24,856 bases of DNA from Byssothecium circinans (lineage: Eukaryota > Ascomycota > Dothideomycetes > Pleosporales > Massarinaceae). The stretch lies in the NCBI GenBank assembly GCA_010015675.1, contig ML976985.1, forward strand, positions 843,669 to 868,524. The letters run 5' to 3'. The notes below the pieces were generated by a model. The model did not search any database and was not told the origin of the DNA. It worked only from the letters and a program-made list of their open reading frames with translations. The translations under genes and the position numbers were made by a program. How positions within the stretch are numbered: position 1 is the stretch's first letter; every line of letters starts with the position of its first letter. Of the stretch, positions 1 to 8,255 are shown piece after piece.

Positions 1-78
1 AGCAGTTTTCGTGTACGATAAAGTTTCGCCTGGCTTTAGTGATTCAATATCATCAATCGCAGCTTGAATTGGATCCAT
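1..78 (-). CDS. Fot1/pogo-type DDE transposase, N-terminal 26 codons (partial)
   Basis: Read on the minus strand, an ATG at 78-76 opens a frame that runs off the left edge after 26 codons. It begins MDPIQAAIDDIESLKPGETL and continues with SYTKTA. This opening is very characteristic of fungal Fot1/pogo-like transposases, whose first domain is a Pipsqueak-type helix-turn-helix that binds the element ends; the DDE catalytic domain would lie outside the window. The transposase would act in the nucleus on its own terminal inverted repeats. No stop or frameshift is visible in the part present, so whether the copy is intact cannot be judged. The family call rests on remembered conservation of this start, not on a search. 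Confidence 0.8.
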   Translation of the reverse strand, partial: MDPIQAAIDDIESLKPGETLSYTKTA

Positions 79-149
79 ATTGGTGGAGTTGTCGCGTGTT
101 GAAAGTAGGGTGTTTTGGTGTTGCCCGCGCATCACGCGCACGGACACGT
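1..149 (-). mobile_element. Right (5') end of a pogo/Fot1-like DNA transposon
   Basis: Upstream of the transposase start the GC-rich stretch 124-149 reads, outwards to inwards on the minus strand, CGTGTCCGTGCGCGTGATGC, a composition typical of the ends of fungal pogo elements. It is followed immediately by TA at 150-151, the dinucleotide these elements duplicate on insertion. I infer the element boundary at about 149/150. The matching inverted repeat and second TA must lie left of the window, so the boundary is not proven. Confidence 0.45.
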
Positions 150-492
150 TAGTGTTGCATGGATGCAGCGTCTTGCTAGGGAACTGAAGAATGTGGAGAA
201 AGTCTCGGCTTGAACTCGAGACTGGCGGTTTTCTACCATGTACTACGCTCTATCATCGCTGAGTTCCGCGCATCAATTCGGAACATCCACCGCTATCGTG
301 AAGAAAGTCGCAGATGAAAAAACTCGGGTGGAAACCTAACGAACGAATCTTGGCCAGCAAATATCCCACCAATCACAAGCCCGTCTACTACCCACATAAA
401 GTACCACCCTCGAACCTCAACCAACCTTAAAACACGGTCTTTCCTCCTTCTTGAACAATTCACAGTGTAAACCCCCAAAAGAAGAAACAAAA
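150..492. other. Intergenic, promoter of the PEBP gene
   Basis: About 340 nt between the transposon end and the PEBP start. The last 60 nt hold a pyrimidine-rich stretch (about 435-452) followed by an A-rich leader, as is common upstream of fungal start codons. I see no clear TATA box and no ORF worth calling; the antisense frames here are shadows of the gene. Confidence 0.5.
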
Positions 493-1133
493 ATGGCAAA
501 CGTCTCATTCCCTGCGCTCCTCTCCTCCCTCTCAACCGCCGGGCTCCTCCCATCCCCAGTCATCCCCTCAACATTCAAGCCCAGCATCCAAGTCTCTGTC
601 TCCTTCAACGAAGTCCCAGTCGCGGCGGGGAACTTGTTTCGAGTCAGTGCGGTTAAGAGCGCGCCAATCGTGACTTTCACGCCTGAGGTACCCCTCCTCT
701 TCTTTCCCAATATCTAATACCTAGGTATGATCGAAATTAACGTGCATAGTCGAGCGCATGCGCAGACACCAAGTACGCTTTCCTCCTGATCGACCCGGAT
801 GCGCCAACGCCCGATGATCCAAAATTCGCCTACTGGCGCCACTGGGTCGTATCCTCCATCCCCGGAAAAGGCGAAGATGTATCGAAGAGCGGGAAGACGT
901 TGACAGAGTACCTTGGCCCTGGACCGAAAGATGATTCGAAGCCGCACCGTTATTTGTTCCTTCTCTACCGCGAGCCCAAGGATTTAAAGGAGTTGACGAA
1001 AGAAGATGTGGGTGGGGAGGAGTTTGTGGACCGACGCAGTTTCGGCGCGAAGGAATGGACTGAGAAGTATGGGTTGGAACTCGTAGGTGTGAATTGGATG
1101 TTGGGTGCGGGTGACGGGTGGAAAGAGTCGTGA
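493..1133 (+). CDS. Phosphatidylethanolamine-binding protein (PEBP) family, TFS1-like
   Basis: Two exons, 493-687 and 750-1133, joined across a 62-nt intron (688-749; donor GTACCC, branch-like TTAAC, acceptor CATAG, phase 0), give 192 aa. The start is the ATG at 493 in an AAAATGG context; the in-frame codon at 451 is TTG. The family signature is plain: DPDAPTPDDP at residues 80-89, the conserved WRHWVV just after it, and the ligand-pocket segment GPGPKDDSKPHRYLFLLY. PEBPs are small cytosolic proteins; yeast TFS1 inhibits carboxypeptidase Y and Ras-GAP, and others bind phospholipids. No signal peptide is present, so a cytosolic, TFS1-like role is likely but inferred. The acceptor GCGCAG at 758-763 would break the frame, so the CATAG acceptor is preferred; the exact junction is the only soft point. 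Confidence 0.92.
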
Positions 1134-1319
1134 AAAGAGGGACTCTGAAGGAGAGTTCGGCTCTGGTAGCTAGAGTGCAAAAGGGGGGTATGCAAGGAAC
1201 AAGATAACCACATAACGCAATTCAAAGATCAAAATACGCTATTCCTCCCTCTTTAGTCGTATGAATACCCTCTTCTCTCCCACATCTCCACTGCCACCTT
1301 TCTTCATCCTCCCTTCTTC
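1134..1319. other. 3' flank of the PEBP gene
   Basis: About 190 nt of pyrimidine-rich sequence (CTC/TTC runs at 1230-1320) between the PEBP stop and the broken minus-strand stretch. No ORF or structured element is seen. Confidence 0.4.
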
Positions 1320-2063
1320 TCATGTATACTCCATCTTAGCCAGCGCCTCCACCCAGCGCCCCAACTGCCCATATTTCTTTCACTATCCAGAGAAGTGAAC
1401 TAGAAAGTCTCACCTCCTCGCCTGAAACTCCTCCAATTCCTCGTCGTCATCATTGGTGTCGTATCCCCGCGGCCCATGTTCGTCATCGCTGTTCGGATAC
1501 GCATTGAACCAGTGCAACAGCACATACGAGAGATAGGAAAAGGTTTAAGATCTACCCAGGCACCATCTGCGGATGATCGTCAACGGCTCGGAAGAAATAA
1601 AGGAGCGGGGTCGGGAGCCAGTCCATATACAAGATTCGGATCTAGATTCCTGCTCGTCGAATTGGAACGAAGAAGGACGTGACGAGCTTTGCAAAGCCCA
1701 CTTTTCAAATTGCAAAGGCTGCCTTGATATTAGCGAATACAGAACGCAAGAGCATGAAGCTAGAACTTGAGGTCTGGAACGATTCGAAGCTCACCTCGCC
1801 AGGGAGACTCAGCCAGAAGGTGTAATGAGCTATTCATGATCTCAGGAGTTTGAATTATGATGCACGATAGGGTTACTTAGCCAGCGGTGTGGCGCCCAGC
1901 GGGCGCATATGAAGTTTGGTTCTACAACCCGCCGGTTTCGCGCTATCGTCGACCATGGTTCCATAAACCGAACATAGAACAGAGGGCCTTCTCTGAACCA
2001 ATTAATGCCGTTTCGGTTTCGGTCGAGTGACAGATCTTGCGCTCGGTAGATGAGTTGCGTCAT
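1320..2063 (-). pseudogene. Coding-like but frame-broken stretch, unrecognised
   Basis: Several pieces on the minus strand look like protein but do not join in one frame. An ATG at 2063 opens 62 codons (through FICARWAPHRWL) ending at a GTAACC donor; a 47-nt intron to ATAG would join THYTFWLSLPGE, and a 76-nt intron (GTGAGC, GCTAAT branch, GGCAG) would join PLQFEKWALQ. Downstream, MDWLPTPLLYFFRAVDDHPQ lies in another frame, SYVLLHWFNAYPNSDDEHG plus an Asp/Glu-rich run in a third segment, and KKYGQLGRWVEALAKMEYT ends at a TGA at 1320-1322. No GT-AG intron I can find reconciles the last three segments: an in-frame TAA with no AG after it separates two of them. I read this as a decayed gene. A missed non-canonical splice or a sequence error is the alternative. 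The product is not recognised. Confidence 0.35.
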
Positions 2064-2328
2064 TGTTGAAGATGCGGTAAAGATTTTTTTAGTGTGTTTA
2101 TGTGGCTAATTATTGGGATCTGGGGCGCGTGATCTTGAGTAGCACAGATATAATTCAGAAGCCGGACTTTTCTCGACTGAAAATATGTTGATCTAGTTTC
2201 TGTAGAATAATTTTGAATGCGCTCAACATGGTCCTAGGGAATGCTATAAGGCTTTAATCTAGTGGCTACCGGTTTGGCGTCCGTATCAACTTCCCCTTAC
2301 ACCTTTCCCCACCCCCCAACCACCCCAA
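2064..2328. other. Intergenic, AT-rich
   Basis: About 265 nt with T-runs and no ORF; it contains the 3' flank of the polysaccharide lyase gene (C-rich at 2295-2330). Nothing else is seen. Confidence 0.4.
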
Positions 2329-3189
2329 CTAATGCTGCACAGAAAGCTCAAAAACATGCACACTAGCATCATCCGTCCCCTGATTATAATTCCCAAACTT
2401 AAAACTCGCCTTGGGCGTCGTGAAAAACGTCTTCAAAGTCGTCACCTTCCCATTAATCGCGACCTTCAACACGCCCCCCTCAAACTGCACATCATACGTG
2501 AAAACAGTGCCCATGGCCACATTCCCCACCGTCGTCATAGCCTGATTGCACCCCGCGTTGCCGCCCTCCGGACACGTCGCCACACCCGCGATAATGTCGC
2601 CGGAGCCGGGATGGTAGTAGAGCTCGAGGTACGGCTTGTTGAAGCCGGTGCCGGATTGGAAGACTTGCCCGATGCAGATGTTGCTGCCGTAGCCGGCGGA
2701 GAGCTTGACGTGGAGGCGGTTGAGGCTGTTGCTGGTGGACCACGCGGCGGTGGTTTCGTGGAATTCGGTGCGGCAGTGGTTGCTGCCCGACCATTTGATG
2801 CAGGGGCGGGAGCTGGAGTAGCCGGGTGCTTTCATGACCATGGAGCCGTCGGTGGATTCCTGGAACATGGTTAGTAAGAAGGGATAAGGAATAAAATGAA
2901 AGGGGAGGGGAAAGTAGGGTAGGGAAGATAGGATACGTACAGTGAAGAACCACTGGTGTGCAGACCCTTTGTCTTGCCAACCGTTACTGCACGCATTGGT
3001 GTCGGGAGTGAGCTCAGAGCCAGAGATGACTTTAGGCTGCCCACTGCCGTTGTCGATGGAGGTTTCTAGGTCCCATTTCTTGAGCGCGAAGTTGCCTCCT
3101 GGGCGGCAGCTTGGGTCCAAGGCAGCTGAGACGGTGCCCAGAAAGGGGAGAGCCGATAGGAGTGCAGTCTGGTATGGGGTGAACAGCAT
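2329..3189 (-). CDS. Secreted polysaccharide lyase, alginate lyase-2 (PL7)-like
   Basis: Exon 1 runs 3189-2941 and exon 2 2859-2329. The 81-nt intron has donor GTACGT, branch ACTAAC and acceptor TTCCAG, phase 0, and gives 259 aa. The start is the ATG at 3189, which opens a signal peptide MLFTPYQTALLSALPFLGTV ending near SA-ALDP; an upstream in-frame TTG at 3249 lies before the TATA box and is excluded. The mature part has the PL7-type beta-jelly-roll layout: PGGNF near its start, HCRTEFHE, ICIGQVF, then SFKFGNYNQG and a final VHVFELSVQH. PL7 enzymes cleave uronate-containing polysaccharides by beta-elimination outside the cell. Canonical motifs are R(T/S)ELR, Q(I/V)H and YFKAG.YNQ; here the QIH histidine is Phe and the second Arg of the first motif is His, so substrate or activity may differ. 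PL20 glucuronan lyase is the nearest alternative. Confidence 0.87.
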   Translation of the reverse strand: MLFTPYQTALLSALPFLGTVSAALDPSCRPGGNFALKKWDLETSIDNGSGQPKVISGSELTPDTNACSNGWQDKGSAHQWFFTVRILSSLPYFPLPFHFIPYPFLLTMFQESTDGSMVMKAPGYSSSRPCIKWSGSNHCRTEFHETTAAWSTSNSLNRLHVKLSAGYGSNICIGQVFQSGTGFNKPYLELYYHPGSGDIIAGVATCPEGGNAGCNQAMTTVGNVAMGTVFTYDVQFEGGVLKVAINGKVTTLKTFFTTPKASFKFGNYNQGTDDASVHVFELSVQH

Positions 3190-3239
3190 TTTGGGGATTT
3201 GAAGGGCGTGGAGAGAAGTCGAACGGACTTTGACTGGGC

Positions 3240-3246
3240 TTTTATA
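3240..3246 (-). promoter_or_regulatory. TATA box of the polysaccharide lyase gene
   Basis: Minus-strand TATAAAA, about 51 nt upstream of the ATG at 3189. The spacing suits a transcription start near 3210-3215 and a very short leader, and supports the choice of start codon. Confidence 0.5.
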
Positions 3247-3718
3247 CAAGTTGCGTGCAACTCCGACTCCGAATTCGATTATGCGTGTGTTTGGGGGTGG
3301 GTGCTATGTCCTCCAATGAAAATTGTTGGGCTTAAGCTGCATCAGCGAGTGTAGTCAGCTGGATACGAAATATGCTGATGGGGCTGATGGTGCTGACCAC
3401 TAGCAGAATATTTCTGCCGCGTACCACCGAAAGGGGCAGTAATTCAAAGAAAATGATTAAAAGCACTGTCCTCGATTCCGCCAATGTCTCTTTTGTCAGC
3501 CTTTGTCACCGGAAATTCACGGATTTGGCGTTCTGTTCGGCTATTATAGTTGCACGAGAGTGGAACGAAGTTGGAAATGTGAAAAAGCCCACAATAAAGC
3601 CCTTTCAGCATGTAGTACGATTCTCGAGCAAAATAAGAGTAAATAAGAAGGGTATCTATCAAAGTTCCAAAGCTACACTAACGCTCTCTCTCATCCAACC
3701 GTTAACAAACACGGATCC
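3247..3718. other. Intergenic between the two secreted-enzyme genes
   Basis: About 470 nt holding the distal promoter of the lyase gene and the 3' flank of the phosphodiesterase gene. A long plus-strand frame from 3372 is antisense to the end of the phosphodiesterase gene and is not supported. I see no RNA gene or repeat. Confidence 0.5.
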
Positions 3719-5196
3719 TCACTTCAAATGCCAATCCACTCCAGCAACATCCTGCAAAGCATCAACATTCAACCTATCCACCCCCTGGTCCACCAAAGCC
3801 TGCCACTTATCCCTCCCTGGAATGTCCCAATACCTGACCTTAAACCCCTTCTTATGCGCCTCCTCTATTTTCTCTGCCCCCGCCCCCTCTACCGGTACCT
3901 TGCTTCCCGGACTCGCGTCCGAGAACTTTGCGCTCGCATAGTACGCATTCGAAGCATCGAAGTTCTTCATGTCCTTATTAATAACCGCGTCGACGAAGAT
4001 GGCGCGTTTAGGATTCGTGGTTGTTGAAAGGGCTTTAGCGATCGGCGAGGGTGTGGCGCCGGAGATGTCGGTGCGAGCATTTCCTGAGGCGATGATGGTG
4101 ATTTGGCGTTGCTGGAAGCCGTTGTCGTAGCAAGAGAGGTAGCCGGCGTCGCGGAGGGGAGCGAGGTTTTTGACAAGCGCGTCCCAGGTTGAGTCACCTG
4201 AAGATTTGAAGTCGATGAGCAGAAAGAAAGGTTGGTCTTTGTGGGCTGGGAAGACGCCTCCGTGTTCGTCGATTAGGGCTTTGAGAGGGCTGAGGTACAA
4301 GTCTTGGAGATTTTGGCCGTTGGTGCCGGGATCGATGTCGTGTCCGATTGTTAGTTTGTCGCCGTGGACGTAGACGTCTGCTTCCACGCTGATGCAGCCA
4401 GCGCTTAGCGCGGAGTAGAGTGCTTTGTCGCGGGTGTAGTCGTTATGGCTGTGGCAGGCGACCGGTGTGATGTCGTTAAAAACGTATGTTGGAAAGGGGG
4501 AGAGTGTGTTACCCTTGCCTCCATCGCCGAGTTCTTTGATCTCGATGTCGAGAATGACGGGTTTGTCGACCGCATTGGCGGTTGGCGGAATCTTCTTGCC
4601 GAGTGCATGGTACGAGACTTCTTCATCGCCGACTTGCCAAGTTCCGCCCTTGGTATCTTTGTTGCCCGAGCCGAAGCATTTTGATCCGTCTTCCGAAAGC
4701 TTTTTGAGATAGATCTTGCAGTCATCAACTGTGGTGCTTTTAGTTGTTGTATTATGTGCTTGGCTAGTTTGTTTACCTTTTACTATGTGGCCATTGCTCT
4801 GCTTCTTGTTGTGAATCTCGAAGAAAACATAACCATTAAGACCAGTCGTCGTGGGGTTGCCACTGTAGTCGAGCCAAACTCGCGTCGCCATTGATAGAAA
4901 TTTATCCTTCCCCACTGTTTGACCAGCTGCTTTGTCACAGAAGGAGTCTACGGCAGAATTGTAGCCTGAACGTTGGATTGCATCGTGATTGGTCTTGACA
5001 TTGTTGACAGCCATCCATGCGTCCCCACACGAAGAGATGCCATTTTTTGTCTTGGCCTCGATAGGATTGGCTTGACCCAGCTATTTGGCAATGCAGTTAG
5101 ATAAATAAATCAGGGAGGAGACCTTGTGGGCCGTACGGAAAATACAGCTGCCAGCGCAACCACCACTAAAGATGATTTCGCCTGGATAAACGACAT
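3719..5196 (-). CDS. Secreted AIM6-like PLC-type phosphodiesterase with an N-terminal Cys-bearing module
   Basis: Exon 1 (5196-5137) encodes MSFIQAKSSLVVVALAAVFS. A 56-nt intron (5136-5081; donor GTACGG, branch CTAAC, acceptor AATAG, phase 0) leads to exon 2 (5080-3719), for 473 aa in all. The join completes a signal peptide with likely cleavage near GQA-NP, so the first in-frame ATG of exon 2 (5014) is not the start. Residues about 35-190 form a module with four cysteines (38, 68, 141, 155) and a GGTWQVGDEEVSYHALG segment; I cannot name it. Residues about 220-473 match the AIM6/GDPD-like TIM barrel: HSHNDY (230-235), EAD (253-255) and GHD (266-268) supply the expected catalytic His and metal-binding acids. 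Family members hydrolyse phosphodiesters; the substrate here is unknown. Secretion is inferred from the signal peptide. Confidence 0.88.
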
Positions 5197-6082
5197 ATTA
5201 ACGCCCGCGAAGACTGGAAAGGACAAAGAGGACGAAACGAGCAACGCGAGGCTGGGGAAAGTGAGCACATCCTACCTACCTATATATTTAGACATAAGCA
5301 AACGTTAAACGGCCCCATAAGAGGAAGACCGTAAGGCAATGTAAAAGTCCGACGCATCATGCAGATCGTCTTCAAGTCCGATAATAAGCCACACTGGGAG
5401 CATCCGTACCATTGCATACAAACAAAAATAGGGCGTTTGTAAGAATCATCATCCCTTCGGGTGAGTCGATGGACGGACTCATCGCAGTTCTAAATGCCAT
5501 TGATCAACCCAGATCAGGCCAACAAAGTGAGCAGCTGCGTGCAAAGGACGCCAACGACTTCAAAACGCGCTGTTTTGTAGACGATGCTGCGGTCTTTCGC
5601 TGTAATGGATGGGATGACAGCGCCTGTTTCGTAGTATTGAGGGCGGAGTGGCGAACTCGCGCATGATAGGTGGCAGGTGGGTTGTAATTGGCCTTCGTAT
5701 TTGACAGTGAAACTGGGGTTGGGTCGATTCTCAGACTATGGGGCCGTTTAGGCGCGGGGACAGCCCATGTTTTGGAAGGCGGGTCGAATGTGTTGACAAC
5801 AATAGATGCCAGGCTTTCGAGACGCTTGAAAGGAATAGACTGTGGATTTCGTTCGTGGTGTCTCGATGGTTGGAAGTGTGAGCGAAGACTTTCTTTTCCA
5901 CGCAGTGCTCAATTGATGCATTTCCAGTCTCAAAGGGCAAAGGCAATATCGGAAGCTCTGTCGAACCAGGATGACGCCTGATAACATCCACAGATACCGT
6001 ACAGGACGTTCAACGATGTGAAGAGAGGGATGAGAGGGATCCAAGGCTTTGACATCTTGGCGGTTTCCATCCCAAGGCCTAG
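5197..6082. other. Intergenic with upstream region of the phosphodiesterase gene
   Basis: About 890 nt. It holds the promoter of the minus-strand phosphodiesterase gene on its left and, on its right, possible but unresolved upstream exons of the coding stretch at 6083-6394. A minus-strand frame at 5930-6124 has a hydrophobic segment (WIPLIPLFTSLNVLYGICG) but starts without ATG and overlaps the better plus-strand frame. A strong GTGAGC donor sits at 5878 (+). Nothing can be called with confidence. Confidence 0.35.
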
Positions 6083-6394
6083 GCTCCACAGCATGTTTCC
6101 ACCAACGTCATCGCTCAAAACCAACAATTTGCACGATCAATCTGGGAAGGGCTGCAAAACGAAATCTTTTGCATTCCGAACAATGACGATGCCGCCTACC
6201 CGATGCGAACTATGGACGGCGTTGTTCCCATTGGTTACCTTGTCGCCCCGCTGATCGAACCTCGCAGCCGATCACCTCCACGAGCAATTGCGCCGGAGGG
6301 TACCCAGAAGCTTTTGTTCCCAGATCCAGATCCTCAGCATGCGCCGTTGAGTGGTATCTTCTCCTCTACACAATACTTAATCGAAGATGAGTAA
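6083..6394 (+). CDS. Possible terminal exon of an unrecognised gene
   Basis: A 104-codon plus-strand frame, opened right after a good acceptor (CCTAG at 6078-6082), ends at TAA 6392-6394. It reads like real protein (for example NVIAQNQQFARSIWEGLQNE, IFCIPNNDDAAYPMRTMDG, and a Pro-rich tail ending TQYLIEDE) and has a C/G-leaning third codon position. I could not find an upstream exon in matching phase: the strong donor at 5878 and the GTACAG at 5999 leave phase 1, whereas phase 0 is needed. It could be the 3' end of a gene with missed exons, a short ORF starting at ATG 6203, or a fossil. Its stop lies 8 nt inside the next gene, which is unusual for a fungus. Confidence 0.35.
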   Translation, partial: APQHVSTNVIAQNQQFARSIWEGLQNEIFCIPNNDDAAYPMRTMDGVVPIGYLVAPLIEPRSRSPPRAIAPEGTQKLLFPDPDPQHAPLSGIFSSTQYLIEDE

Positions 6395-8255
6395 TGGAAA
6401 CGGCCAACATGGCGAACGCCGGCCAGCGACGACATCCTCGACGACCACCACAACACATGGCCCTACTATCACGACCACGACGAGCCATACGTCTAGCAAC
6501 CCGCGGACTACGATAACGCCGAGCGGACCGCAATCGAGCACCATTACCCACCCAACCGTGCGAACCACGCATTCCATGCCTCGCCCACAGCCTCCCCAAG
6601 CGCCGCAAAGACCTCAAGCTTCCACGGCAACTCAGACCGCACGACGCCCTTCGACGATTGGAATACGAATCCATGGTGCAGATCCTAGCACACAGGCACA
6701 CGCAACTGAGGCACATGTGGAAGGGAATCGCAGGAGAAGTAGCTCTGAGCCACAACGGCCGCAGGTTGCGCTCCTTGACCCGCGAGACGATTTGGAGATA
6801 CGGAGGCAGATTACAGCTACGCCGCTGCAGACGCTACATGAGGGCTCAGAGAATTCCGTTCCGCGAGTCTCTACTTTTGCGCCGATTGTCCCTAGCAGCG
6901 CACAGCAAAGACCCAGCTTTGGCAGACAAGCTTCGGCTTTCAATCTTCGACGAACACAACAGGGGCATGAGCCGCGTGCATATGAAAATGACTTGGTGGA
7001 CATACTCGACGTTATCGATCCGGCGGTGTCGACCTTGACGACTCTGAATAATGTTCAGAATTCGCTCTTCATCCCGAACTTAGGATGGTTATATAATCGT
7101 CGGCCGACTTACAATTTCTCGCCCTCCCCTCCCGATACGACGACCGATGAGGAACAAGGCGTCGGGGAAGAGATATACTCGGATACACAATTGGGACGTG
7201 CCCCCAGTACGCAGCCAACCGAGGAGCGACCATCTCTGAATCGTCGCCAAACGAGTAACACCATCTCGTCCGTGCTCACAGGCACTTCAGAGGGACATAA
7301 TTACGCTGTGCTTCCTCATGGCGCATCCCTGCCAGGGTGGACCGCAGAAGAAAAAGCCATGCTCAACGACCACGTGCGCCATCTGCTCCATTCGCGACGA
7401 GAGAAGTTCAAGCGCGGCATGCGAGGGTTCGGGCGCTACATCCGCAAACCCCTCGGCTTTCTCGTTACGCTCTACGCATTCCTCCTATTCTTATTCGGTC
7501 TGGCTTGGGTACTATTCCTTATCGGTTGGATCAGTGTCGGCGGCCGACAGGCCTACTTCATCGAAATCTGCGACCAAGTCCTCACAGCCCTGTTCTGCGT
7601 GGTCGGTATCGGCATGGCACCCTGGCGTGCCATCGATACATACCACATGATCTACGTTGCCAAGTACGCACACAAGACGTGGCGACTGCGAAAAGAGCGT
7701 GGATTGCCCAACCTGAAGGATCACAACGAGCTGCCACATCGCTCATCGGAACACCCTTGGGAGAAGAACGAGGACCAGGACCCCAACTACGAAGCCCCGG
7801 TCCTCAGACCTACCGAGCAGCAGAAACTCGAACACCACCAGAACAAACTCGCAGACTCCCACACCTTCTACAAAACCCACGAAACCAAGACCCACAACGC
7901 GTTTTCCGTCCGCCTACTCATCGCCGTCGTGGTGCTCCTAGATTGCCATTCCTTGTTCCAGATGGCGCTCGGTGGGACCACTTGGGGTATTTACTACAAA
8001 GTCAGACCAAAGGCACTTACGGCGGTGATCCTCAGCTGCAGTATCAGCTGCAATATTTCTGCTGGTATCACAATTAGTATTGGTGATAGGAGGAGTAGGA
8101 AAAAGTTGGTTGTGGAGGAGATGTTCCGGCAGGAGATTACTGAGGAGGCGCTGCAGAGGCTGAGGAAGGAGAAGGGTTTGGTGGCTAGTGGGCTGGGGAG
8201 GAAGAAGTCGAAGTCGAAGAAGAAGGGAAAGGAAAAGGAAAAGGATAATGCGTAA
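6387..8255 (+). CDS. DUF2985 family integral membrane protein
   Basis: A single uninterrupted 622-aa frame starting at ATG 6387. Residues 1-100 are rich in Thr, Ser and Pro and probably disordered; residues 100-340 are polar with Ser-rich patches that could be phosphorylated. Hydrophobic segments at about 354-382 and 391-411, and again at 507-529 and 541-565, give four likely membrane helices. Between the pairs lies APWRAIDTYHMIYVAKYAHK followed by TWRLRKERGLPNL, the signature I associate with fungal DUF2985 proteins. The C terminus (605-620) is a Lys-rich tail. The molecular role of the family is unknown. A 7-nt unit TAATGCG is repeated across the stop codon (8247-8260) without changing it. 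An internal alternative frame at 7337-8077 is a shadow. Confidence 0.92.
   Translation: MSNGNGQHGERRPATTSSTTTTTHGPTITTTTSHTSSNPRTTITPSGPQSSTITHPTVRTTHSMPRPQPPQAPQRPQASTATQTARRPSTIGIRIHGADPSTQAHATEAHVEGNRRRSSSEPQRPQVALLDPRDDLEIRRQITATPLQTLHEGSENSVPRVSTFAPIVPSSAQQRPSFGRQASAFNLRRTQQGHEPRAYENDLVDILDVIDPAVSTLTTLNNVQNSLFIPNLGWLYNRRPTYNFSPSPPDTTTDEEQGVGEEIYSDTQLGRAPSTQPTEERPSLNRRQTSNTISSVLTGTSEGHNYAVLPHGASLPGWTAEEKAMLNDHVRHLLHSRREKFKRGMRGFGRYIRKPLGFLVTLYAFLLFLFGLAWVLFLIGWISVGGRQAYFIEICDQVLTALFCVVGIGMAPWRAIDTYHMIYVAKYAHKTWRLRKERGLPNLKDHNELPHRSSEHPWEKNEDQDPNYEAPVLRPTEQQKLEHHQNKLADSHTFYKTHETKTHNAFSVRLLIAVVVLLDCHSLFQMALGGTTWGIYYKVRPKALTAVILSCSISCNISAGITISIGDRRSRKKLVVEEMFRQEITEEALQRLRKEKGLVASGLGRKKSKSKKKGKEKEKDNA

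Noticed and set aside
2332..2874. 180-codon plus-strand frame with Val/Ala/Gly-rich translation
   Set aside because: It is antisense to the second exon of the lyase gene; its composition mirrors the GC-rich codons of that gene.
3187..3249. Upstream start for the lyase at 3249
   Set aside because: The codon is TTG and the segment contains the TATA box; the ATG at 3189 gives a proper signal peptide.
3372..3941. 189-codon plus-strand frame
   Set aside because: It lies partly antisense to the end of the phosphodiesterase gene and shows no protein character in the part outside that gene.
5930..6127. Minus-strand 65-codon frame with a hydrophobic stretch
   Set aside because: It begins with TTG, has a stop just upstream and overlaps a more protein-like plus-strand frame.
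7337..8077. 246-codon plus-strand frame
   Set aside because: It lies inside the DUF2985 gene in another frame and reads as Arg/Pro/His-rich shadow, while the main frame has clear membrane segments and the family motif.
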